Under the pieces are notes generated by a model that saw only the letters and a program-made list of their open reading frames with translations, made no database searches and was not told where the DNA came from. From contig NZ_CP013254.1 in NCBI RefSeq assembly GCF_001482365.1, positions 1 through 64,000 of the forward strand: 64,000 nt of DNA, read 5' to 3'. The position numbers and the translations under genes were made by a program. Below are positions 51,588-59,304 of this stretch, one piece after another; position 1 is the first letter of the stretch; each line of letters starts with the position of its first letter. Source of the stretch: Kocuria flava. Lineage in GTDB: Bacteria > Actinomycetota > Actinomycetes > Actinomycetales > Micrococcaceae.

Positions 51588-52805
51588 GTGGCCACAACGC
51601 TCCACGACCGTCTGGACGGCCGCACCAACCGCCTCAACGCGATCCGCCTGGCCCTGGCCTCGCTCGTCGTCCTCGGCCACGCCTGGCCGCTGACCGGTGC
51701 GGAGGGCCCGAGCCTGGAGGTCGTCTCCGACGTGGCCGTCAACGGCTTCTTCGTCCTCAGCGGCTTCCTCATCGCCCAGAGCCGGGTGCGGACGGGCCTG
51801 GTGCCGTTCCTGTGGCGACGGTTCCTGCGGATCTACCCCGGCTTCCTGGTGAGCCTGCTCGTGGTGGCGGTCGTCCTGGCCCCGGTCGCCGCGGCGCTCG
51901 AGGGCACGGCGCTCGTCCCCGCCTCCGCCGCAGGGTTCGTGCTGGCCAACGCCGACCTGCGGATCTCCCAGTGGGGCATCGACGGGACCCTCGTGGGGGT
52001 GCCCGCGCCGGACTCCTGGAACGGCTCGCTGTGGACGCTGTTCCACGAGGCCCTCGCCTACCTGCTGATCGGCCTCGTGCTGAGCCTGCCGGTCGCGGTG
52101 CGCCGCGCCCGGTGGGTGCTGCCCGGCACGTTCCTGGCCGTGGTCGCCCTCCGGGCCCTGGCGGAGGGCCCGCTGGAGGTCTCGAGCGGGCTGTGGCTGA
52201 GCGCGGCCCGGCTGACGGGCTATTTCCTGGCGGGGGCCGCGGTGTGGGCCTTCGCCGACACCTGGCGCCCGACCCCGAGCCATGTGGTGGCCGCCGCCTC
52301 GGTCTACGCGCTGCTGACGGACCTCGGCTGGGCCGACCTGTACGGGCAGCTGCCCCTGGCCGTGCTGCTCCTGGGCCTGGGGGCCGCCCCCGCCCGGGAC
52401 TGGACCACCCGCACGGACCTGTCCTACGGCGTCTACATCTACGCCTACCCGGTGCAGCAGCTGCTCGTGCTGCTCGGCACGGCCTCGTGGGGTGTCGCCG
52501 CCAACACCGTGCTGGTGCTGGCCCTGACGCTGCCCCTGGCCCTGCTGTCGTGGCGGCTCGTCGAGCGGCCCGCCCTGCGGGCCAAGGCCTGGCTCGACCC
52601 GCGCGACCGCTCCGGCCGGCGCCCGCCCGGTGCCGTCCCGGCCGGGGCGGCACCGGGCGGGAGGTCCGCGGCCGGCGGCGTGACGGGCCGCGCCGGGCGG
52701 CCTTGTCCGGACCCCGGCGCGGTGCCTAGCGTGAACGCACGACGGGCGGGCGCGGCGGCGCCGGCCCCGGACGCCCCCAGGAGGCCCCCATGGACACCCC
52801 GGTGA
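51588..52805 (+). CDS. Acyltransferase-3 family membrane protein
   Basis: 405 residues, about ten membrane helices. RLNAIRLALASLVVLGHAWPL at about 13-33 with the conserved Arg and His, NGFFVLSGFLIAQSR and WRRFLRIYPGF are the marks of the acyltransferase-3 (OafA/NodX) family, which O-acylates sugars or other surface molecules. The last 55 residues are Pro/Ala/Arg-rich with no helix; they cover the promoter (TAGCGT near 52727) and first 16 bases of the ABC gene. The GTG has GGAAGG eight bases upstream. A premature natural stop may exist in relatives. Confidence 0.82.
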   Translation: MATTLHDRLDGRTNRLNAIRLALASLVVLGHAWPLTGAEGPSLEVVSDVAVNGFFVLSGFLIAQSRVRTGLVPFLWRRFLRIYPGFLVSLLVVAVVLAPVAAALEGTALVPASAAGFVLANADLRISQWGIDGTLVGVPAPDSWNGSLWTLFHEALAYLLIGLVLSLPVAVRRARWVLPGTFLAVVALRALAEGPLEVSSGLWLSAARLTGYFLAGAAVWAFADTWRPTPSHVVAAASVYALLTDLGWADLYGQLPLAVLLLGLGAAPARDWTTRTDLSYGVYIYAYPVQQLLVLLGTASWGVAANTVLVLALTLPLALLSWRLVERPALRAKAWLDPRDRSGRRPPGAVPAGAAPGGRSAAGGVTGRAGRPCPDPGAVPSVNARRAGAAAPAPDAPRRPPWTPR

Positions 52806-53797
52806 TCGAGGCCCGCGGGCTCGTGAAGACCTTCGGCCGCACCCGCGCCCTCGACGGCTTCGACCTGACCGTGGGCCCGGGGCAGGTCGCGGGCTTCCTG
52901 GGCCCCAACGGCTCGGGCAAGTCCACCGCGATCCGCGTGCTGCTGGGGCTCCTGCGCGCCGACGCGGGCTCGGCCCGGGTGCTGGGCCGCGACGCGTGGG
53001 CGGAGGCCGTGGAGGTCCACCGCCGCACCGCCTACGTCCCCGGGGACACGAACCTGTGGCCGAACCTCACCGGCGGGGAGATCATCGACCTGCTCACCGA
53101 CGTGCGGGGCGGACGACGACGGCGCCGCCGCCGCGACGAGCTGATCGAGCGCTTCGAGCTGGACCCCTCGAAGAAGGCCCGCAGCTACTCCCGGGGCAAC
53201 CGGCAGAAGGTGGTCCTCGTCGCCGCGCTGAGCGCCCAGGCGCAGCTCTACCTCCTCGACGAGCCCACGGCCGGCCTGGACCCGCTCATGGAGGCCGTGT
53301 TCACCGACGAGGTGCGCCGGCTCGCCGGGGAGGGGGCCACGGTCCTGCTCTCCAGCCACGTCCTCGCCGAGGTCGAGAAGCTGTGCGGGACGGTCACGAT
53401 CATCCGCGCGGGCAAGGACGTGGAGAGCGGCACCCTCGCCCAGCTGCGCCACCTCACCCGCTCGGCCGTGACCGCGAGGACCGACGCGGACCCGGCCCCG
53501 CTGGCGGGGCTGGCCGGGGTGCACCGGCTCGTGCACGAGGACGGGCGGCTGTCCTTCGACCTCGACGACGCCCGCGCCGGCGAGGTGCTGCCGGTGCTGG
53601 CCGGGCTGGGGGTGCGCGAGCTCGCCGTGGCCCCGCCCTCCCTCGAGGAGCTGTTCCTGCGCCACTACGGGGACCGGGCGGGAGACCCTGCGGACCGGCC
53701 GGAGGGCACGGGGCTGCGCGACGGTGCGGGCCGGCGGGACGGCGCGGGAGCGGCCCCCACCGGGCCGGCGGCCGCCGGGAGCGGGCGGGCGCGGTGA
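52790..53797 (+). CDS. ABC transporter ATP-binding protein
   Basis: 335 residues. Walker A is GPNGSGKST, the signature is the altered YSRGNRQKV, Walker B is LYLLDEPTAGLDP and the H-loop is SSHVLAEVEKL. After residue about 225 comes the C-terminal accessory part usual in drug-export ABC proteins, ending in a low-complexity Gly/Asp/Arg tail. CAGGAGG precedes the ATG. It pairs with the permease directly after it (GTGA overlap), forming an exporter of the DrrA/tetronasin type. The substrate is unknown. Confidence 0.88.
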   Translation: MDTPVIEARGLVKTFGRTRALDGFDLTVGPGQVAGFLGPNGSGKSTAIRVLLGLLRADAGSARVLGRDAWAEAVEVHRRTAYVPGDTNLWPNLTGGEIIDLLTDVRGGRRRRRRRDELIERFELDPSKKARSYSRGNRQKVVLVAALSAQAQLYLLDEPTAGLDPLMEAVFTDEVRRLAGEGATVLLSSHVLAEVEKLCGTVTIIRAGKDVESGTLAQLRHLTRSAVTARTDADPAPLAGLAGVHRLVHEDGRLSFDLDDARAGEVLPVLAGLGVRELAVAPPSLEELFLRHYGDRAGDPADRPEGTGLRDGAGRRDGAGAAPTGPAAAGSGRAR

Positions 53798-55401
53798 GCA
53801 CCGGCGCCCCGTGGACGGCGACCGGACGGCTGCTGCGGCTGAACCTGCGCCTGGACCGGGTCCGGCTGCTCGTGTGGGTGCTCGCCCTGGCCGGCACGGT
53901 GTACGGGACCGTCGGTGCCCTGCGGGAGACGTTCCCGGACGGGCAGGCCCGCCAGGCCCGGGCCGCGCTGCTGGAGAACCCCGCCGCGATCATGATGACC
54001 GGCCCGGCCTTCGGCGCCGACGACTACACCCTGGGTGCGATGACGGTCAACGAGCTGAGCCTGTCGGTGCTCGTGGCCGCCGCCGTGATGAGCATCCTCC
54101 TGGCGGGCCGGCACGTGCGCGCGGAGGAGGAGTCCGGCCGCCTCGAGGTGCTGCGGGCCCTGCCGGTGGGCCGCTTCGCCCCGCCCGCCGCCGCGCTCGG
54201 GGCCGTCGCGGTCGCGGACGCCGCGGTGGGCGCCGGGGTGACGGCCGCCCTGGCCGCGGCCGGGCTGGGCGGGGCGGACGCCGTGGCCTGGGGCGCCGCC
54301 ACCGCCCTGACGGGCCTGGTCTTCGGCGCGGTCGCGGCGGTCACCGCCCAGCTCAGCGGGCACGCCCGCACCGCGACCGGCCTGGCGCTGGCCGTGCTGG
54401 GCGCCGCGTTCCTGGCCCGCGGGATCGGGGACGTGCTGGAGCCCTCCGGGTCGTGGCTGTCCTGGCTGTCCCCGATCGCGTGGGCCCAGCAGACCCGCAT
54501 GTACGTGGACCTGCGGTGGTGGCCGCTGACGCTCTCCGCGGCGGCGGCCGCGGCGCTGCTCGGCGCCGCCGTGGTCCTGGCCGGCCGCCGCGACCTCGGC
54601 GCGGGCCTGTGGCCCGGCCGCCCCGGGCCCGCGGCGGCCGGGCGCGGGCTGCTGTCCGTGCCGGGCACGGCCCGCCGCCTGCTGCGCGGGACCTTCCTGG
54701 GCTGGGCGGCCGGGCTGGTGCTGTTCGGCCTGGCCTTCGGCACGCTCGCCGACTCCCTCGAGGACAGCGCCGCGGACATCCCCACGCTCGAGGACTGGCT
54801 CGTGGTGGACATGGACGCCCTCACGGAGTCCTTCGCCGCCGCGACCCTGTCCTACCTCGTGCTCGGGGTGAGCGCCTTCGCCGTCTCGGCGGTGCTGCGG
54901 CTGCGCACCGAGGAGGACGAGGGCCGGGCCGCCCTGCTGCTCACGGCCGGGGTGCCCCGGCCGCGCTGGCTGCTGGGCTGGCTGGGCGTCGTCGTCGTGC
55001 AGGTGCCCGTGCTGCTGGTGGCCTGCGGGGCCTCGCTCGGGGCCGGGGTCGCCGCGACCACCGGCGAGGCCCGGTGGACGGGCGAGCTGACCCTGGCCGC
55101 CCTCGCCTACCTGCCGGCCGTGCTCGCCCTCGCAGGCCTCGTCGCGGCCCTGGTCGGGCTCGCCCCGCGGACGGCCGCGGCCGTCGGCTGGGCGGTCGTC
55201 GCGTGGATCGTGTTCGTGGCCTGGTTCGGGCAGCTGCTCGAGCTGCCCGACTGGGCGCGGCGGCTCTCGCCCGTCGAGCTCACGCCCCTGCTGCCCTCCG
55301 AGGAGTGGGCCGCCGCCCCGCTCGCGGGCCTGGCCGCGGCGGCCCTCGTCCTGACGGGAGCCGCCGTGGCGGGCGCCGGACGCCGCGACCTCCTCGGCTG
55401 A
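53794..55401 (+). CDS. ABC exporter permease
   Basis: 535 residues with about twelve hydrophobic segments in two similar halves. It resembles the tetronasin/polyketide-type exporter permeases: MTGPAFGADDYTLGAMTVNELSL near the first half and ARRLSPVELTPLLPSEEW near the end of the second. The GTG overlaps the ATPase stop by four bases. Together with the ATPase it likely exports a hydrophobic or peptide compound, or gives drug resistance; no biosynthetic cluster adjoins. Confidence 0.85.
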   Translation: MSTGAPWTATGRLLRLNLRLDRVRLLVWVLALAGTVYGTVGALRETFPDGQARQARAALLENPAAIMMTGPAFGADDYTLGAMTVNELSLSVLVAAAVMSILLAGRHVRAEEESGRLEVLRALPVGRFAPPAAALGAVAVADAAVGAGVTAALAAAGLGGADAVAWGAATALTGLVFGAVAAVTAQLSGHARTATGLALAVLGAAFLARGIGDVLEPSGSWLSWLSPIAWAQQTRMYVDLRWWPLTLSAAAAAALLGAAVVLAGRRDLGAGLWPGRPGPAAAGRGLLSVPGTARRLLRGTFLGWAAGLVLFGLAFGTLADSLEDSAADIPTLEDWLVVDMDALTESFAAATLSYLVLGVSAFAVSAVLRLRTEEDEGRAALLLTAGVPRPRWLLGWLGVVVVQVPVLLVACGASLGAGVAATTGEARWTGELTLAALAYLPAVLALAGLVAALVGLAPRTAAAVGWAVVAWIVFVAWFGQLLELPDWARRLSPVELTPLLPSEEWAAAPLAGLAAAALVLTGAAVAGAGRRDLLG

Positions 55402-55454
55402 GCCCCGCCGGGCACGGCCCTCCCGCCCGGGGTGGCGCGCCCCATGCCGACCCG

Positions 55455-55460
55455 TAGACT
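55455..55460 (+). promoter_or_regulatory. -10 box of the nhaA transcript
   Basis: TAGACT; the expected +1 near 55466-55468 coincides with the first arm of the leader structure, giving a 5' UTR of only about 67 bases. Confidence 0.55.
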
Positions 55461-55464
55461 GGCA

Positions 55465-55523
55465 CCTCAGGTGAGCCGGGAAGTCTGGTCGGCATGTCCG
55501 TGTTCGACGACCCCTGACGGAGG
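55465..55523 (+). promoter_or_regulatory. Structured nhaA leader, riboswitch candidate
   Basis: CCTCAGG (55465-55471) can pair with CCTGA (55513-55517) and then GG (55519-55520), which are part of the Shine-Dalgarno sequence GGAGG. Inside lie a GCCG/CGGC hairpin (55475-55478 with 55490-55493) whose loop is GGAAGTCTGGT, and a weaker GTC/GAC hairpin. Ligand-controlled hiding of the ribosome site is inferred. Known Li+/Na+ riboswitches (nhaA-I, nhaA-II) control such genes; I cannot assign a class. Confidence 0.5.
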
Positions 55524-55532
55524 CACTGCCCC

Positions 55533-56927
55533 ATGTCCAGCCACGACCCCACGGTCCGCCCGGAGGACTCCCCGGAGCACCGGGCCCAGGACCACTCGCG
55601 CGACACCCTGCGCCGCGGCAGCTACCGCGAGGTGCTGCGCGTCGGCGAGATCCTGCGCAAGGAGACCGTCGGCGGCCTGCTCCTGGTCGCCGCCGCCCTG
55701 GTCGCGATCGTCTGGGCCAACTCCCCCTTCGCCGACAGCTACTTCGCCCTGCGCGACCTCGAGGTCGGCTACGAGCCCTGGCACCTGAAGCTCAGCCTCG
55801 GCACCTGGGCCGCCGACGGGCTGCTGGCGATCTTCTTCTTCCTCGTGGGCCTGGAGCTCAAGCGCGAGTTCGTGGCCGGGGACCTGCGCGAGTTCCGCCG
55901 GTCCGTCGTCCCGGTCACGGCCGCCGTGGGCGGCGTGGTCGTCCCGGCGCTGATCTACGCCGCGTTCAACGCCGCCGACCCCGAGACCTCCGGCGGCTGG
56001 GCGATCCCCACCGCCACGGACATCGCCTTCGCCGTGGCGGTGCTGGCCATCATCGGCTCCCACCTGCCCGCGGCGCTGCGGCTGTTCCTGCTGACCCTCG
56101 CCGTGGTCGACGACCTGCTGGCGATCACGATCATCGCCGTCTTCTACTCGGAGGACGTCAGCTTCTCCCCGCTGCTGCTGGCCCTGGTCCCCTACGCCCT
56201 GTACCTGTTCCTCGCCCAGAAGTACCGCCGGTTCTTCGGCCTGAGGGCCCCGGCCGCCTGGCTGATCCTGCTGCCGATCGGCATCGTGGTGTGGGTGCTG
56301 GTGCACGAGGCCGGCATCCACGCCACCGTCGCCGGTGTGCTCCTGGGCTTCGCCGTGCCCGTGATCCGCAGCGAGGCCAGCGGCGGCCCCGGGGCCGGGC
56401 CCGGCCTCGCCGAGATCTTCGAGCACCGCTTCCGCCCGCTCTCCGCCGGCTTCGCCGTGCCGGTCTTCGCGTTCTTCTCCGCCGGGGTGGCCGTGGGCGG
56501 TTGGGACGGGCTGACCTCCGCGCTCTCGTCGCCGGTGACGCTGGGCATCGTCGCCGGGCTCGTGCTGGGCAAGCCGATCGGCATCGTGGGCGCCACGTGG
56601 CTGGTCACGAAGCTCACGCGCGCCCGGCTCGACCCGGCCTTCCAGTGGATCGACCTCGTGGGCGTGGCGCTGCTGGCCGGGATCGGCTTCACCGTCTCCC
56701 TGCTGATCGCGGAGCTGAGCTTCGCCCCGGGCAGCCTGCCGGGCGACCAGGCCAAGGTCGCGATCCTCAGCGCGTCCGTGCTGGCGGCGGCCCTGGCCTC
56801 GGTCCTGCTGCGGGCGCGGAACAGGCGCTACCGCATGATCGAGAAGCTCGAGTCCGTGGACGAGGACCACGACGGCATCCCGGACGTCTACGAGGAGGAC
56901 GAGGCGCGCGGGCGCGGCCGCCCCTGA
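55533..56927 (+). CDS. nhaA: Na+/H+ antiporter NhaA
   Basis: 464 residues, about 12 membrane helices. The conserved FFFLVGLELKREFVAGDL, TATDIAFAVAVLAIIGS, and the ion-binding VVDDLLAI aspartate pair mark NhaA, which expels Na+ (or Li+) for 2 H+. A 45-residue charged N-terminal and a 40-residue acidic C-terminal tail (VDEDHDGIPDVYEEDEA, resembling a calcium-binding D-x-D-x-D repeat) extend the usual core of about 390. The ATG follows GGAGG. The leader may be a riboswitch. Confidence 0.94.
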   Translation: MSSHDPTVRPEDSPEHRAQDHSRDTLRRGSYREVLRVGEILRKETVGGLLLVAAALVAIVWANSPFADSYFALRDLEVGYEPWHLKLSLGTWAADGLLAIFFFLVGLELKREFVAGDLREFRRSVVPVTAAVGGVVVPALIYAAFNAADPETSGGWAIPTATDIAFAVAVLAIIGSHLPAALRLFLLTLAVVDDLLAITIIAVFYSEDVSFSPLLLALVPYALYLFLAQKYRRFFGLRAPAAWLILLPIGIVVWVLVHEAGIHATVAGVLLGFAVPVIRSEASGGPGAGPGLAEIFEHRFRPLSAGFAVPVFAFFSAGVAVGGWDGLTSALSSPVTLGIVAGLVLGKPIGIVGATWLVTKLTRARLDPAFQWIDLVGVALLAGIGFTVSLLIAELSFAPGSLPGDQAKVAILSASVLAAALASVLLRARNRRYRMIEKLESVDEDHDGIPDVYEEDEARGRGRP

Positions 56928-56938
56928 GGTCCCCGCCG

Positions 56939-56988
56939 GCACGGCGCAGGCCCCGGCCCGGGGAACCGGGCCGGGGCCTGCGCCGTGC
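56939..56988. terminator. Bidirectional terminator with GGAA tetraloop
   Basis: A perfect 23-bp stem (56939-56961 with 56966-56988) capped by the GNRA-type loop GGAA, between convergent nhaA and the DJ-1/PfpI gene. Very stable, no U-tract. Confidence 0.8.
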
Positions 56989-57002
56989 GGGCGCCGCCGG
57001 GC

Positions 57003-57545
57003 TCAGCCGGCGAACTGCTCGAGCGCCTCGCGGTTGAACGCCTCGAGGTCCCCGGGGTTGCGGGAGGTCACGAGCCGGCCGTCGACGACGACCTCCTCGT
57101 CGACCCAGTCGGCTCCGGCGTTCCTCAGGTCGGTGGCCAGGGAGCTGTAGGACGTCAGCCGCTTGCCGCGGGCCAGGCCGGCCTCGATGAGGATCCAGGG
57201 CGCGTGGCAGATTGCGGCGATCGGCTTGCCCGCGGCGTCGAACTCCTTGACCAGGCGCAGCGCGTCCTGGTCCGCGCGGACGTTGTCGGCGTTGAGGGTG
57301 CCGCCGGGCAGCACGAGACCGTCGAAGTCCTCGGCGCGGGCCTCGGCCAGCGTGCCGTCGACCTCGTAGCTGCCGGCACGGTCCCAGTCGCCCTGCATGG
57401 CGGTGATGCTGCCCTTCTCCCGGGACAGCAGCACGGGGGTGCCGCCGGCCTCCTGCACGGCCTTCCAGGGCTCGGTGAGCTCGGGCTCCTCGACGCCGTT
57501 GACGGCGACGAACGCGATCTTCTTGCCGGTGATGTCGGTGCTCAT
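57003..57545 (-). CDS. DJ-1/PfpI-family (type 1 glutamine amidotransferase-like) protein
   Basis: 180 residues. AICHAPWILIEAG with nucleophile C113, an acidic residue in NGVEEPELTEP and the end segment GDLEAFNREAL match PfpI/YraA/GAT1-like stress proteins, which act as deglycases, chaperones or proteases in different members. Exact activity is unknown. AGGAGGAACGTCC precedes the ATG. It is cotranscribed after the DUF302 gene, 60 bases upstream. Confidence 0.85.
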   Translation of the reverse strand: MSTDITGKKIAFVAVNGVEEPELTEPWKAVQEAGGTPVLLSREKGSITAMQGDWDRAGSYEVDGTLAEARAEDFDGLVLPGGTLNADNVRADQDALRLVKEFDAAGKPIAAICHAPWILIEAGLARGKRLTSYSSLATDLRNAGADWVDEEVVVDGRLVTSRNPGDLEAFNREALEQFAG

Positions 57546-57605
57546 GGACGTTCCTCCTGAACGGGGTGGTGGGGACGGGTGCTCGCGCCCTGCGGGCGCC
57601 GCGGG

Positions 57606-58031
57606 CTACGGCGCGCCGGCGGGCCGGCCGTCGAGGGCCTCGAGCGCGGCGCGCAGGCGCGCACCGGCGTCGTCGGCGACCTCGCGGACCGCCTCCGTGC
57701 CGCTGAGCTGCACCATGGTCTGCGGGTCGATCGCCTCGACGGTGCTGGACCCGGCCTCCGGGCCCCGGCGCACGACCACGTTGCACGGCAGCAGGGCCCC
57801 CAGCTCCGGCTCCGCGGCCAGCGCCTTGCTGGCCAGGCCGGGGTTGCAGGCGCCGAGGATCACGTAGTCGCCGACGCCCTCCGCGGCCTCGGGTCCGAGC
57901 TTCTTCTCGAACGTCGCGCGGACGTCGATCTCGGTGAGGATCCCGAAGCCCTGCTCGGACAGCGCCTCGCGGGTGCGCCGGACGGCGTCCTCGTAGGACA
58001 GGGGGACGACGACGGCGGTCGTGTAGCTCAT
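57606..58031 (-). CDS. DUF302 protein
   Basis: 141 residues: MSYTTAVVVPLSYEDAVRRTREAL, FGILTEIDVRATFEKKLG, YVILGACNPGLASKAL and LLPCNVVV are the DUF302 pattern. The fold is TATA-box-like and the role unknown; the two Cys in GACNP and PCNV are common in the family and could be redox-active or metal-binding. GAAGAGGAG lies before the ATG. It is divergent from the TauE operon and shares the region with two CsoR/CstR-type operators, so it may be in the same sulfur or copper regulon. Confidence 0.85.
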   Translation of the reverse strand: MSYTTAVVVPLSYEDAVRRTREALSEQGFGILTEIDVRATFEKKLGPEAAEGVGDYVILGACNPGLASKALAAEPELGALLPCNVVVRRGPEAGSSTVEAIDPQTMVQLSGTEAVREVADDAGARLRAALEALDGRPAGAP

Positions 58032-58184
58032 GCTGCGCTCCTCTTCTCGGGCCGGCGGACGGCGCGGCCCGGCGGACGGACGGACACAGGACCACTGTGG
58101 GCACGACGGGCACCGAAAAGGAAGCACCCTGGGCTTCGGTTCTCGCTGGGCGATCAGACGGACCCGCCCGTCGCGGGGAGGGCA

Positions 58185-58198
58185 TACCCCTGGGGGTA
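58185..58198. promoter_or_regulatory. CsoR/CstR-type operator 1
   Basis: TACCCC-TG-GGGGTA, a perfect inverted repeat of the CsoR-family consensus. Its centre is 20 bp (two helix turns) from operator 2. Confidence 0.65.
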
Positions 58199-58199
58199 G

Positions 58200-58229
58200 T
58201 TGAATACCCCCTAGGGTATCTGCCATACT
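58200..58229 (+). promoter_or_regulatory. Promoter of the tauE-MBL-NicO cluster with CsoR/CstR-type operator 2
   Basis: -35 TTGAAT (58200-58205) and -10 CATACT (58224-58229) are 18 bp apart. Between and over them lies ATACCC-CCTA-GGGTAT (58204-58219), an inverted repeat of the CsoR/CstR type, ideally placed to block polymerase. No csoR/cstR gene is in the window. Confidence 0.65.
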
Positions 58230-58313
58230 CGGACCGAACCGCCGGCCCACGGGCCGGCCCGCACCGTCCCCGTCGAGCCCGCGCCTGCCGCGGGCAGCAA
58301 AGGATCCGGTTCC

Positions 58314-59177
58314 ATGACCGTCACCCTCGTCCTGACCCTCCTGCTGTCGGTGCTGATCGGGCTCTCGGTCGGCCTGCTCGGCGGCGGCGGGTCCATCCTC
58401 ACCGTCCCGATCCTGACCTACGTGGCGGGCCTGGACCCGAAGGAGGCCATCGCGGCCTCGCTGTTCGTGGTGGGCGCGACCTCCGCCGTCAGCGCCGTCA
58501 ACCACGCCCGCAACGGCCGGGTGAAGTGGCGCACCGGGCTCGTCTTCGGCGCCGCCGGCATGGCCGGGGCGTTCCTGGGCGGCATCCTCGGCGGGCACAT
58601 CCCCGGCACCGTGCTGATGATCGCCTTCGCCCTGATGATGGTCGCGACCTCCCTCGCGATGATCCGCGGCCGGAAGGGCTCCGCCGCCACCCCCCACGAC
58701 GGCGAGCTGCCGCTGCTGAAGGTCGTGCTCGAGGGCCTCGTCGTCGGCCTCGTCACCGGCCTCGTCGGCGCCGGCGGGGGCTTCCTGGTGGTGCCCGCGC
58801 TGGCGCTGCTGGGCGGGCTGTCCATGCCCGTGGCGGTCGGGACCTCCCTGGTGGTCATCGCCATGAAGTCCTTCGCCGGCCTCGCCGGCTACCTCACCAC
58901 CGTCCAGCTGGACTGGGCGCTCGTGCTCTCGGTGACCGCCGCCGCGATCGCGGGCTCGGTCGTCGGCGCCCGCCTGGCCGGGATCGTCCCCGAGGCCGCC
59001 CTGCGCAAGGGCTTCGGCGTCTTCGTCCTGGTGATGGGCGTGTTCGTGCTCGTCCAGGAGCTCCCCGGCGCCGCCGGGGCCGCGGTGGGCATCGGGGCCG
59101 GCGCCCTGGCCGTCGCCGCCCTGGCGTGCTGGTTCGCCGTCCCGAAGTGCCCGCTGCGCGCCGCCCGCACCGCCTGA
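58314..59177 (+). CDS. TauE/SafE-family sulfite/sulfur-anion exporter
   Basis: 287 residues, about eight membrane helices in two repeats: GLSVGLLGGGGSILTVPILTY at 16-36 and GLVTGLVGAGGGFLVVPAL at about 142-160 are the paired TauE/SafE motifs. Members move sulfite, sulfoacetate or thiosulfate. Copies next to rhodanese/persulfide genes under CstR control export sulfite made by persulfide oxidation. The ATG at 58314 has AAAGGATCC upstream. Confidence 0.88.
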   Translation: MTVTLVLTLLLSVLIGLSVGLLGGGGSILTVPILTYVAGLDPKEAIAASLFVVGATSAVSAVNHARNGRVKWRTGLVFGAAGMAGAFLGGILGGHIPGTVLMIAFALMMVATSLAMIRGRKGSAATPHDGELPLLKVVLEGLVVGLVTGLVGAGGGFLVVPALALLGGLSMPVAVGTSLVVIAMKSFAGLAGYLTTVQLDWALVLSVTAAAIAGSVVGARLAGIVPEAALRKGFGVFVLVMGVFVLVQELPGAAGAAVGIGAGALAVAALACWFAVPKCPLRAARTA

Positions 59178-59304
59178 GCACCACCCCGCCCCACCGTCCG
59201 GCGGCGGAGCGCCTGCCCCGCCCCGCCGCGTTCTCTGGAACACTCTCGTAACACCCGCCCGATACCGTGGCCCCGCGCCGCGGCGAGACGCAGGAGGAAC
59301 GACC

